Made by a program: the position numbers and the translations under genes | Shown here: piece by piece, positions 8,958 to 17,253 of the stretch | How the letters are laid out: each line of letters opens with the position of its first letter | Numbering within the stretch: position 1 is the first letter of the stretch | Assembly: GCA_016926875.1 (NCBI GenBank) | Contig: JAFGNU010000061.1 | Location: 17,641 to 81,640 of the forward strand | Direction: 5' to 3' | DNA from: Anaerolineae bacterium | Lineage (GTDB): Bacteria; Chloroflexota; Anaerolineae; Aggregatilineales; Aggregatilineaceae | Length of the DNA: 64,000 nucleotides | Notes under the pieces: model-generated | Database searches by the model: none | Seen by the model: only the letters and a program-made list of their open reading frames with translations | What the model was told of the DNA's origin: nothing

Positions 8958-8973
8958 TTGCAAGCGCTTGCAA
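8958..8973. promoter_or_regulatory. LacI-family operator, copy 2 (perfect palindrome)
   Basis: TTGCAAGCGCTTGCAA is a perfect 16-bp palindrome with the central CG of LacI/CcpA-type operators. It sits between the start of the lacI-type gene and the GH67 gene, 15 nt upstream of the regulator's ATG, where binding would block its transcription. Confidence 0.8.
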
Positions 8974-9112
8974 CAAGGGTTAGAACTGTAACAAATTGTT
9001 TGAGTTTTGTCCACTGAGCTGTCGCTGCAAGGTATTTTGGGCCTAAATGATTGCAGACACATCCGCCTTGAGCGTCAACGTATTTGGATAGAGCCTGCAA
9101 AACGCCAGGCGA

Positions 9113-9172
9113 CTTTTGTCCGGTATATGGTTACCACAGAGTCTTTTTGATGAAATGGGTTTCGGACAAAAG
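9113..9172. repeat. 10-bp inverted repeat in the lacI-GH67 intergenic region
   Basis: CTTTTGTCCG (9113-9122) and its exact complement CGGACAAAAG (9163-9172) are 50 bp centre to centre, about five helical turns. The sequence differs from the LacI operator. It could be a pair of half-sites for another regulator or an RNA stem. Role unknown. Confidence 0.5.
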
Positions 9173-9235
9173 GGTAGCTTTTTTCCATTTTAACATAGCC
9201 CGCGAACACTTGGGCTATCAAGGAGGAAACAATTG

Positions 9236-11377
9236 ATGAACCGGGTCGTAAAGAACCAGCGAAATCTCGAAGATGGCTACCAACTCTGGCTGCGTTATGC
9301 CCCTGTCACCGATGCGCCAACACTCACTGCTTATCGAACAGCTATCACGCAGATTATGATCAATGCGTCATCTGCCACGTTGAGCATTGCGCAAGAAGAG
9401 ATCGAGGCGGGCCTGGAACGCCTGCTCGGAGTCACTGTCCCCCTGGCAAAACAGCCTGATCGAAGCGGCACCCTTGTCATCGGGACACCTCACAACAATC
9501 ATGTGATCGCAGAACTAAAACTCGGACAAGCGCTTGATCAAGTCGGTGATGAAGGTTTTGTGATCGTCCGTACAGTTTTCCAGGGCAACGACTACATTGC
9601 TATCGCCGCGAACACAGACATCGGCAACCTGTATGGCGTGTTCCATTTTTTGCGGCACCTGCAAACGCATAAGCCACTCCACGACCTGAACATCAGCAGT
9701 TCGCCAAAGACCAAACTCCGGATGCTCAATCACTGGGATAATTTGGATCGCACGGTTGAACGTGGTTATGCGGGTTTTTCGCTTTGGGACTGGCACAAGC
9801 TGCCGGATTATATCTCGCCCCAATACAAGGACTACGCGCGCGCCAACGCTTCGGTGGGGATCAATGGCACGGTGCTCACGAATGTTAATGCGAACGCGCT
9901 GATTCTAACAAAACAATATCTTGTCAAGGTGGCAGCGCTGGCGGATTTGTTTCGTCCTTACGGGATTCGCGTTTTTCTTACGGCGCGGTTCAGCGCACCA
10001 GTCGAGATCGGGAAACTGGACACAGCCGACCCACTTGAGCCTGATGTTATTGCCTGGTGGCAGAAAAAAGCCGATGAGATTTACGAACTCATCCCTGATT
10101 TTGGGGGATTCCTAGTCAAGGCGAACTCAGAAGGGCAGCCCGGACCGCATGACTACGGGCGCTCCCATTCTGAAGGCGCGAATCTGCTCGCCGATGCAGT
10201 GGCGCCGAAGGGCGGCGTGGTGATCTGGCGCGCATTTGTCTATGACGAAAACATCCCCGATGACCGGGCTAAACAAGCCTATGACGATCTGGTTCCCCAA
10301 GATGGCATGTTCCGCGAAAACGTGCTCCTACAGGTCAAGAACGGCCCGATTGATTTTCAACCACGGGAACCGTACCATCCGTTGTTTGGCGCGATGCCCA
10401 AAACGCCGTTGATGCTTGAAGTACAGATCACCCAGGAATATCTGGGCTGTGCGACGCACCTCGTCTACCTCGCGCCCTTATTCAAAGAAACCCTGGATGC
10501 AGATACTTACTGCTACGGCCCCGGTTCACTGGTAGCTGACGTGGTCGATGGGAGCCTGGATAAACATGTGGTGTCGGGCATGGCAGGCGTGTCCAATATT
10601 GGGACCGATCGCAACTGGTGCGGGCATCCTTTCGCCGCCGCCAACTGGTTTGCCTTTGGGCGGCTGGCCTGGGATCACAGGGCGACATCCGAGGACATCG
10701 CCGAGGATTGGCTGCGCATGACGTTCACCAACGAGGATCGTTTTGTTGGCCTCGCCAAAGCCATGATGATAGAGTCGCGCGAAGCAGCCGTCAACTATAT
10801 GACCCCCCTCGGTCTGCATCACATCATGGCGCGAGACCATCACTACGGACCCGGCCCCTGGGTGAAAGGCGGACGCGCTGATTGGACATCCATCTACTAT
10901 CACCGTGCCGACTCTACAGGCATCGGTTTCGACCGAACTCCAGCGGGAAGTGATGCCGTGAGTCACTACTTCTCGCCCTACCGGGAGCAGCTTTCCAGCC
11001 GCGATACCTGCCCGGAAGAACTGTTACTCTGGGTCCATCACATTCCCTGGCAATACACGATGAAATCTGGGCGCACATTGTGGGATGAACTCTGCTTCAA
11101 GTACAACAGCGGCGTTGAGTCGGTCCGCCACATGCAGCAGACCTGGGATTCTCTCGCTGAATTTGTTGACGTGGCCCGATTCGAGCATGTCAAGGGGCTG
11201 CTCGAGATTCAGGAAAAAGAAGCTCGCTGGTGGCGTGATGCGTGCCTGTTATACTTCCAGACGTTTTCTAAGCTACCCATTCCACCAGAATACGAGCAGC
11301 CCGCCGAATCGCTCAAGTATTACCAGGCCCTGACACATTACTACGTGCCGGGGATTCCTGAAAGGCGCTTCGGCTGA
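9236..11377 (+). CDS. GH67 alpha-glucuronidase
   Basis: Protein of 713 aa, normal for GH67, which removes (4-O-methyl)glucuronic acid from the ends of xylo-oligosaccharides. Recognisable segments are the N-terminal domain with DGYQLWLRY, the barrel start RMLNHWDN, SEGQPGPHDYGR with a conserved acidic residue, LEVQITQEYLG, and a C-terminal helical region with HHYGPGPW and WTSIYYHRAD. There is no signal peptide, so it is cytoplasmic. ATG 9236 is preferred to TTG 9233 because AGGAGG at 9221-9226 is then 9 nt away. Together with the GH3 enzymes it points to intracellular glucuronoxylan breakdown. Confidence 0.93.
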   Translation: MNRVVKNQRNLEDGYQLWLRYAPVTDAPTLTAYRTAITQIMINASSATLSIAQEEIEAGLERLLGVTVPLAKQPDRSGTLVIGTPHNNHVIAELKLGQALDQVGDEGFVIVRTVFQGNDYIAIAANTDIGNLYGVFHFLRHLQTHKPLHDLNISSSPKTKLRMLNHWDNLDRTVERGYAGFSLWDWHKLPDYISPQYKDYARANASVGINGTVLTNVNANALILTKQYLVKVAALADLFRPYGIRVFLTARFSAPVEIGKLDTADPLEPDVIAWWQKKADEIYELIPDFGGFLVKANSEGQPGPHDYGRSHSEGANLLADAVAPKGGVVIWRAFVYDENIPDDRAKQAYDDLVPQDGMFRENVLLQVKNGPIDFQPREPYHPLFGAMPKTPLMLEVQITQEYLGCATHLVYLAPLFKETLDADTYCYGPGSLVADVVDGSLDKHVVSGMAGVSNIGTDRNWCGHPFAAANWFAFGRLAWDHRATSEDIAEDWLRMTFTNEDRFVGLAKAMMIESREAAVNYMTPLGLHHIMARDHHYGPGPWVKGGRADWTSIYYHRADSTGIGFDRTPAGSDAVSHYFSPYREQLSSRDTCPEELLLWVHHIPWQYTMKSGRTLWDELCFKYNSGVESVRHMQQTWDSLAEFVDVARFEHVKGLLEIQEKEARWWRDACLLYFQTFSKLPIPPEYEQPAESLKYYQALTHYYVPGIPERRFG

Positions 11378-11399
11378 TTGTGATGTTTCAATGTACAGC

Positions 11400-11888
11400 C
11401 TAATGCGGGTCAGCGGTGTCGGAAATACCCGGAGGGGAATTGCGTTTTTCCAGGAATACCAGGGTCAAGTCATCCGTGATCGTCTTGCGCTTGAACGGCG
11501 TGTAGCCCAGCTTTTGGTACAGGTACAGGTTTCGTTCGCTTCTGTGCCCGGTAAACAATTCATATCGCAGCGCATGATCGAAGCGCTGCTCAACTGCCTG
11601 CATGAGCTGTGTACCGAGACCCTGGTTTTGGTGATCCGGGTGAACGATCAATTTTCCAATGTAACAGGTTTCCGCCTGCATATATGCTCTCACGGAACCC
11701 ACAATCTTTCCGTCAACCACGATCTTGAGAAATACCTGGCTTTCAAATTCTGCCCGGATTTCGTCCAGGGTTTGGGTAAGAGGTTGGATCGAGTAATCAC
11801 CATAAAGTGCCGCCTCACTGTTGTAGGCGAGCTTTTGCAGCACGAGGATTTCGCCTGCATCGTCAACGACTGCCTGCTCAATAATCAT
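11400..11888 (-). CDS. GNAT-family N-acetyltransferase
   Basis: Protein of 162 aa with the GNAT core: KLIVHPDHQNQGLGTQLMQ (motif A, acetyl-CoA binding, about residues 87-105) and LYLYQKLGYTPFKRK near the C-terminus. The start at 11888 is preferred because GAGGG precedes it and the longer frame to 11990 adds an unsupported tail. It is convergent with the GH67 gene. Substrate unknown. Confidence 0.85.
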   Translation of the reverse strand: MIIEQAVVDDAGEILVLQKLAYNSEAALYGDYSIQPLTQTLDEIRAEFESQVFLKIVVDGKIVGSVRAYMQAETCYIGKLIVHPDHQNQGLGTQLMQAVEQRFDHALRYELFTGHRSERNLYLYQKLGYTPFKRKTITDDLTLVFLEKRNSPPGISDTADPH

Positions 11889-11990
11889 ATTATGTCCCTC
11901 TTCGCGATCGGCATTTATAGATGTTAAATTCGAGACAATCTCCCGCTCAAGTGTTGTTATGGATGGAGGCACAGGATAAAAGCTCTTCAA

Positions 11991-12206
11991 TCAGCCAGTC
12001 TGGTCAGTCAGTCCAGCGATCATTGCCGGTGGGCGTTGAAACCAGCGACGCACACCATCATTGACTTCCAGCCGTAGGGTTTTAACATGATGTGCCAGGT
12101 TGTACACCACATCTTCCCAAATCGATGCCGTGCGCAACATCTGCACGCGCTTGGAAAAGCCCAATGCTTTACGGTCAAACGTCCATTCATGTGGCACGAA
12201 GTCAGG
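11991..12206 (-). pseudogene. C-terminal remnant of a DDE-type transposase
   Basis: The frame reads HEWTFDRKALGFSKRVQMLR..., then VKTLRLEVNDGVRRW and RPPAMIAGLTD. This resembles the C-terminal end of insertion-sequence transposases (PAMxAGLTDH). Stops close the frame on both sides, no catalytic domain is present and no terminal repeats were seen. It is a decayed fragment upstream of the GNAT gene. IS family not assigned. Confidence 0.5.
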
Positions 12207-12348
12207 TTAGGGCATTCAACCTCAGGATTCCTTTCGCCGCCTTTCCTTCTCACTATAACACCTTGTGTGCGAAGCTATTGATCAGGGGGCATGGTAAAAT
12301 TAAACAATGGCTGGTTAATTGAGAGGAAACATCCCAGGGGAAAACACG

Positions 12349-13356
12349 ATGGAACGGAAAGTCCAGCTCAAGACCAACCCACTTCCCTGGCTGTTGGAAC
12401 GCGACCCGGCCAATCCTGGTGTCAGGTACTTCGCCCTGCGTGACCTGCTGCACCGTCCGGCAGATGCCCCAGAAATGATAGAGGCGCAGGCAGAGGTAAT
12501 GGAGACGGGACCTGTACCTGTTATCCTGGAAACGCAAGCAGAGGAAGGGTACTGGGTCAAGCCAGGAGCGGGGTATGCGCCCAAGTACCGGGGCACGCTC
12601 TGGTCTATGTTGTTCCTGGCTCAACTGGGCTGCGATGGACAGGATGAGCGGGTGCAGCGTGCCATCGACTATGTCTTTACCCACGGCCAGGTAAAAAACG
12701 GCGCTTTCTCGTATTCTGGTGCTCCAAGCGGGGCGATACACTGCCTGTGGGGCAATATCGTGCGCGCACTGCTCGACCTGGGTACGTGGGGCAACGAACA
12801 TCTGGACCAGACGATTGACCTATTGGCACGATCAGTGACCGGTGATGGTTATGAGCACTATTATAAATCCGGGATTCAGGGACCAGGATTTCCCTGTTCG
12901 GCCAACTATGGACTGCCGTGTGGGTGGGGTGCAATACGGGTATTGTGGGCACTCAATGCCGTGCCGTCCGAAGGGCGCACACCGGCTGTAGAGGCTGCCG
13001 CCAACGCCTGTATCGACTTCTTGCTGAGCTACGACATTGCCCGCGCTGATTATCCTTACAAGGAGCGTATCAGTTCAAGTTGGTTTAAATTCGGGTATCC
13101 GCTGGGCTATGTCACCGATGTGCTGCTGAACTTGGAAGCCCTGACAGAAGCGGGGGTAGTGGACGACCTCCGGCTGGATGATGCTGTCGCATTGCTGCTG
13201 TCTAAACAGGACGACCAGGGCCGGTGGCTCATGGAGTACAGTTACAACGGCAAGATGTGGATAGACATCGAGAGGAAGGGCCAAGCAAGCAAGTGGGTGA
13301 CGCTGCGTGCGATGCGCGTATTCAAGCGGCTGGGCGTGAAATTCGCAGAGAGTTAG
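12349..13356 (+). CDS. Alpha/alpha-toroid (prenyltransferase/squalene-oxidase repeat-like) protein
   Basis: Protein of 335 aa with helical repeats of the terpenoid-cyclase/prenyltransferase toroid type: GYWVKPGAGYAPKYRGTLWS, GWGAIRVLWAL and DDQGRWLMEYSYNGKMW. Similar proteins are often mis-annotated as nitrogen fixation protein NifH. No DxDD cyclase acid motif is visible, so cyclase activity is doubtful. The ATG at 12349 has AGGGG upstream and is preferred to the TTG at 12319. It is probably monocistronic. Function unknown. Confidence 0.7.
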   Translation: MERKVQLKTNPLPWLLERDPANPGVRYFALRDLLHRPADAPEMIEAQAEVMETGPVPVILETQAEEGYWVKPGAGYAPKYRGTLWSMLFLAQLGCDGQDERVQRAIDYVFTHGQVKNGAFSYSGAPSGAIHCLWGNIVRALLDLGTWGNEHLDQTIDLLARSVTGDGYEHYYKSGIQGPGFPCSANYGLPCGWGAIRVLWALNAVPSEGRTPAVEAAANACIDFLLSYDIARADYPYKERISSSWFKFGYPLGYVTDVLLNLEALTEAGVVDDLRLDDAVALLLSKQDDQGRWLMEYSYNGKMWIDIERKGQASKWVTLRAMRVFKRLGVKFAES

Positions 13357-13424
13357 CGCAGGTGCTGACAACCGCAGTGTGACAAACTTTGCGCGCAAGG
13401 CTTGCGAAACAGGGCGTCTGGCGA

Positions 13425-13500
13425 ACAGAGATGAACAGTATTAGCTCGTCAGGCTCACAACCCGGCAGGGTCGCGGGTTTGAATCTTGTTCCCGCTACCA
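13425..13500 (+). pseudogene. Decayed initiator-tRNA-Met-like gene
   Basis: The 3' half reads like tRNA-fMet: AGCTCGTCAGGCTCACAACC (D-stem end and anticodon arm, anticodon position CAC instead of CAT), a TTTGAAT T-loop and CCCGCTACCA at the end. The T-stem is weak (three G-U pairs), the anticodon stem has a mismatch, and the 5' acceptor strand does not pair with the 3' strand. Many differences look like C-to-T or G-to-A changes. A terminator follows directly. I regard it as a relic, not a working tRNA. Confidence 0.5.
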
Positions 13501-13506
13501 ATCAAG

Positions 13507-13536
13507 AACCCCAGGCCGCGAGGCAGGGGGTTTTTT
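13507..13536 (+). terminator. Intrinsic terminator after the tRNA relic
   Basis: AACCCC (13507-13512) pairs with GGGGTT (13527-13532), with an inner GCC-GCGA-GGC hairpin, followed by a T run to 13536. It is placed where a tRNA terminator would be. Confidence 0.75.
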
Positions 13537-13833
13537 GCACTCTATGTGGGCGTAGAATTCGACGCTTTTTCCTTCAAATGAATGAGCTTGGGAACCTCAG
13601 GTGCATTAAAACAGTACCTTGTACGGCCAGTTCATTGATAGCCCTGTGAGCAGCGGTTCAGTGAGCGGACACTACCGTCCTGCTAACACCAGTTGTTCAG
13701 CCCGTTAACCTGTTCCGGCGATATGCCTATCACCACCGCCAACTCCGGCGTATTGCGTAACAGGCCCCACCCACTGAACATACCCAAAATTGCAGACACC
13801 AGGTGTAAGCAGCTTGGAGCTTTTAGAACCTTT

Positions 13834-13861
13834 TTGTATCGCTGCCCACTTATGATATAAT
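13834..13861 (+). promoter_or_regulatory. Predicted promoter of the iclR-ABC cluster
   Basis: TTGTAT (13834-13839), a 16-bp spacer, then TATAAT (13856-13861). The start point would be near 13868, about 33 nt before the chosen iclR ATG. The rest of 13537-13833 holds no gene I can support. Confidence 0.55.
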
Positions 13862-13900
13862 TCTCACTGGATGAGACCCGGCTATCATTCGGTGAAAATT

Positions 13901-14659
13901 ATGAGTGATGATACTGCGAAATCTTCGGTAATCCACAAAGCCCTCGATATTTTGTTGTTATTCCAGGGCCAACAAGAACGGTACTCTGTTGAAGAAATAA
14001 GCCAATCGCTTGATATACCCAAAAGTACTGTCTATCGCTATGTTCGCATCCTTTACGAAAAAGAGTTGCTGGAAAAAGTTGGTTCGGCGGAATATGGCTT
14101 GGGCCTCGTACTGATCGAGTTGGGCCGCAAAGCATTGGCCAGCAATCGCGAGATGCGCCTGATCGCGCTCCCCAGTATGAAACGCATCACCGAAGAAACC
14201 GGCGAGTCTGTGTCATTGATGCGCCTCTACAACCGGCAGGTTGTATGTATCGAGAGCATTGAAGGTCGGCAGGCCCTGCGCGTCACTATTGAGCGTGGGC
14301 GCACGCAGCCGCTTCACGCCGGAGCCTCGTCGAAAATACTGCTCAGCGCGCTGCCCGACGACGAATGGGATGAGATGCTGGATTTTCCGCTGCAACGCTT
14401 TACCAGTACCACGATCACTGACTTAGATATGCTGTGCGCACACATCCGGGCAGTCAGAGAACAAGGGTATGCCGTTTCTGATGGCGAAATCGATGTTGGC
14501 GCACGGGCGGTCGCGGTGCCACTGGCCGATCACCGGAACGAAATCGTAGCTGCTCTTAGCATCGAAGCCCCCGCCTCGCGAATGGATGCCGGGGTGGTCA
14601 CTCACTATGTTGATCTGCTGCAACACGAAGCACGCGTGATCCATAGTGAACTTAGCTAG
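13901..14659 (+). CDS. IclR-family transcriptional regulator
   Basis: Protein of 252 aa from the ATG at 13901 (the frame opens at 13871, which is almost at the predicted transcription start). Residues 8-65 form a winged HTH (YSVEEISQSLDIPKSTVYRY), followed by the IclR effector domain with HAGASSKILLSALP and the C-terminal VAVPLADH segment. It lies 67 nt upstream of a solute-binding protein gene on the same strand, so it probably regulates that transporter. Effector unknown. Confidence 0.9.
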   Translation: MSDDTAKSSVIHKALDILLLFQGQQERYSVEEISQSLDIPKSTVYRYVRILYEKELLEKVGSAEYGLGLVLIELGRKALASNREMRLIALPSMKRITEETGESVSLMRLYNRQVVCIESIEGRQALRVTIERGRTQPLHAGASSKILLSALPDDEWDEMLDFPLQRFTSTTITDLDMLCAHIRAVREQGYAVSDGEIDVGARAVAVPLADHRNEIVAALSIEAPASRMDAGVVTHYVDLLQHEARVIHSELS

Positions 14660-14726
14660 TGTTGGGGATGTGTTGCCATACCGGTGACGCTGAAATCAAA
14701 TGAGTAGATTCTAGGAGGAAAACACG

Positions 14727-16241
14727 ATGAAACGTTTGGTGATCGCTCTGTTGCTGCTTAGCCTGTTCGTGACCAGCGGACTCGCAGCGGCACAAGACCC
14801 TAAGGAAGGAGGCACACTTCGTGCCGCCTGGCAGGCGCCCTGGGAAAGCCTGGATCCCCACTTTGCCAGCACCGAAGCCAGTTTCCAGGTACTAAACAAC
14901 GTGTTGGAAACGCTCACGTTCTTTGATGACGAGATGAATTTGATCCCCTGGCTGGCTGAAACCTGGTCGCGTTCCGACGATGGGCTGACGTGGACGTTTG
15001 TGCTGCAGGATGGTGTGACCTTCAGCAACGGACGCGCGCTGACCGCCGCAGATGTAGTGTGGTCGTTTAGCCGCCTCGTTGACCCCGAAACGGGTTCGGG
15101 CAATGCGTGGCGTATTGGTGGAGCCGGGACTGTCATCGAAGCAGTAGATGATCTTACGGTTACTATCACCACCGAATCGCCAATTGCCAACCTGCCCGCG
15201 TCGCTGGCGGCAAACAAATCGGTGGCGGTGTTGGCCAAAGAAAGCCTGGAAGATGACGGCACGATCCAGGTCCCGATTGGTACCGGGCCGTTTGTGATCA
15301 GCGAAGTGGAAGGCACGACTCGCCTGGTGCTGACCGCACGCGATGATTACTGGCAAGCAGGTGTGCCCTATCTTGATGAGGTTGTGATCACGCCAATCAC
15401 TGACGACGCCGCCCGCGATCTCGCCCTGCAAGGCGGTGAGGTGGACTGGATTTTCACGATTTCGCCGCAGAATTTGGAAACCCTGCAAAACGATGATGGT
15501 GTCGTGGTGGCTCTCGCGCCGCGCCTGTCCTATGATTACTTTGGCCTCAACCTGACCAAAGCACCGTTCGATGACGTGCGCGTGCGTCAGGCTATCGCAT
15601 ACGCGATTGACCGCGAAGTAATCTGCCAGTTCGCGTTCTTTGGCCTGTGCGAAGCAACACAGGGGCCGACCGGGTCTGGCACGCCCTGGTACTTCCCCTA
15701 TGCGCCGTATGATCGTGACCTGGACAAGGCCCGTGCGTTGTTGGATGAGGCGGGTTATGGCGACGGGTTCGAGATGGAAATCATGACCGCTATCGGCTTT
15801 GATGAGACGCTGCGCGGTGCGCAGGTCGTGGAGCAGCAGTTGGATGAGGTGGGCATCGATGTCACCATCGACAACATCGAGTTTGGCGAGTGGCTTGATC
15901 GCGAGGCCGCGGGCGAATTTGATGCATTTATGCTCAGTTGGCTCGGTCTGACCGATGTCGAAGACTACTTCTACCTGCAACACCGCACCGGCAATACGTT
16001 TAACTTCACCGGCTTCAGCAATGAACGCTTTGACGAACTGGTGGATCAAGGCCGCACGATTGACGACTTTGATGAACGGTATGCTGTCTATGAAGAAGCA
16101 AACCAGATTCTCGTAGATGAAGCACCGTACATCTACATGTATGTCAAGGCCGAGGTCAAGGCGTATGCTCCGTATGTCAAGGGCTTCGCGACCCGGTCTG
16201 ACTCGGCAGTGAACTTCTGGACCGTGTGGCTGGACCAGTAA
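14727..16241 (+). CDS. ABC transporter substrate-binding protein, family 5 (peptide/oligosaccharide type)
   Basis: Protein of 504 aa with a signal peptide (about residues 1-22, cleavage near AAAQ) but no lipobox cysteine. The SBP family 5 signature region runs from LAETWSRSDDGLTWTFVLQD through FSNGRALTAADVVWSF, and the C-terminal lobe includes VRQAIAYAIDRE. GGAGG precedes the start. Family members bind peptides, nickel or, in several thermophiles, oligosaccharides; the nearby glycosidases make a sugar ligand possible but unproven. It is followed by a hairpin and two permease genes. Confidence 0.92.
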   Translation: MKRLVIALLLLSLFVTSGLAAAQDPKEGGTLRAAWQAPWESLDPHFASTEASFQVLNNVLETLTFFDDEMNLIPWLAETWSRSDDGLTWTFVLQDGVTFSNGRALTAADVVWSFSRLVDPETGSGNAWRIGGAGTVIEAVDDLTVTITTESPIANLPASLAANKSVAVLAKESLEDDGTIQVPIGTGPFVISEVEGTTRLVLTARDDYWQAGVPYLDEVVITPITDDAARDLALQGGEVDWIFTISPQNLETLQNDDGVVVALAPRLSYDYFGLNLTKAPFDDVRVRQAIAYAIDREVICQFAFFGLCEATQGPTGSGTPWYFPYAPYDRDLDKARALLDEAGYGDGFEMEIMTAIGFDETLRGAQVVEQQLDEVGIDVTIDNIEFGEWLDREAAGEFDAFMLSWLGLTDVEDYFYLQHRTGNTFNFTGFSNERFDELVDQGRTIDDFDERYAVYEEANQILVDEAPYIYMYVKAEVKAYAPYVKGFATRSDSAVNFWTVWLDQ

Positions 16242-16252
16242 CCATGTGTTTC

Positions 16253-16280
16253 GGTGGGGCGTAAAAAGTCACGCCCCACC
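16253..16280 (+). promoter_or_regulatory. Intercistronic hairpin between SBP and permease
   Basis: A perfect 10-bp stem (16253-16262 with 16271-16280) has an AAAAAGTC loop and no T-run. Such hairpins after solute-binding protein genes often protect the upstream mRNA so that more binding protein than permease is made. That role is inferred. Confidence 0.6.
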
Positions 16281-16299
16281 TGTAGCTTTTGAGCCTTTC

Positions 16300-17253
16300 A
16301 TGAATACTCGCTTTATTATTCAACGCCTGGTGTTTTCATTGCTCGTCGTCCTGGGTGTAACGGTGGTGGTCTTTATGATCATTCAACTCGTACCAGGCGA
16401 TCCGGCACGTGTGTCGTTGGGCCAGCAAGCCACCGAGGAAAACCTGCGCGCACGCCGCGAGCGACTGGGACTAAACCGCCCATTATATGAGCAATATGTG
16501 TCGTGGGTGACCAACGCCGCACAAGGTGATTTGGGCAAAAGCCTGATCACCAACCAGCCGATCGGCCCTCAGATCGCGGACCGGCTGCCCACCACCTTAC
16601 AGCTCGCCGGGCTGGCGCTCCTGATCGGTATGTTGATCGCTTTTCCATTGGGCATCATCTCGGCCCTGCGACCTGGGACGATCATCGATACAGTGGCTAC
16701 GTTTGTGAGCCAGTTGGGCGTCGCCGTACCCGATTTCTGGATGTCGATTCTGCTTGTGCTGCTTTTCTCCACCACTCTGGACTGGCTGCCACCCAGTGGA
16801 TACACGCCCATCACAGAAAACTTTCGCGACTGGCTGGAGCACATGATTCTGCCCGCGATGACTGCCGGGTTCATTAGCGCATCGATTCAAACCCGCTTCA
16901 TCCGCAGTGCCATGCTTGAAACGCTACGCCAGAACTACGTGACCACGGCGCGCGCCAAAGGTTTGCGCGAACGTGTTGTTGTGCTGCGCCACAGCCTGCG
17001 TAATGCACTGATCACCATTGTCACGATTCTCGGACTTCAAATGACCGCGTTGCTCAGCGCGGTTGTTGTGATCGAAATCGTGTTTGTATTGCCCGGCCTG
17101 GGCAGTTTGACGCTGGATGCCGTAGATGCGCGTGATTATCCGCTGGTGCAGGGAACAGTCCTGGTTATGGCGATTCTTGTCACCACTATCAATCTGGGCG
17201 TGGATATTATCTATTTTCTGATTGATCCGCGCATTGCGCACATGGAACAATGA
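16300..17253 (+). CDS. ABC transporter permease, DppB/OppB-like
   Basis: Protein of 317 aa with about six membrane helices. It begins RFIIQRLVFSLLVVLGVTVVVF, carries the GDPAR motif after helix 1, and has the EAA-type loop that contacts the ATPase (ARAKGLRERVVVLRHSLRNA, about residues 222-241). ATG 16300 aligns with family starts; the frame itself opens at 16246, inside the hairpin. Its stop overlaps the next permease start as ATGA. Confidence 0.92.
   Translation: MNTRFIIQRLVFSLLVVLGVTVVVFMIIQLVPGDPARVSLGQQATEENLRARRERLGLNRPLYEQYVSWVTNAAQGDLGKSLITNQPIGPQIADRLPTTLQLAGLALLIGMLIAFPLGIISALRPGTIIDTVATFVSQLGVAVPDFWMSILLVLLFSTTLDWLPPSGYTPITENFRDWLEHMILPAMTAGFISASIQTRFIRSAMLETLRQNYVTTARAKGLRERVVVLRHSLRNALITIVTILGLQMTALLSAVVVIEIVFVLPGLGSLTLDAVDARDYPLVQGTVLVMAILVTTINLGVDIIYFLIDPRIAHMEQ

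Noticed and set aside
13683..13781. Minus-strand 32-codon frame (SGWGLLRNTPELAVVIGISP...)
   Set aside because: Looks partly protein-like, perhaps a remnant, but has no ribosome-binding site, neighbour or known match by eye.
14892..16049. 385-codon open frame antisense to the solute-binding protein gene
   Set aside because: The same kind of shadow frame; no ribosome-binding site or domain.
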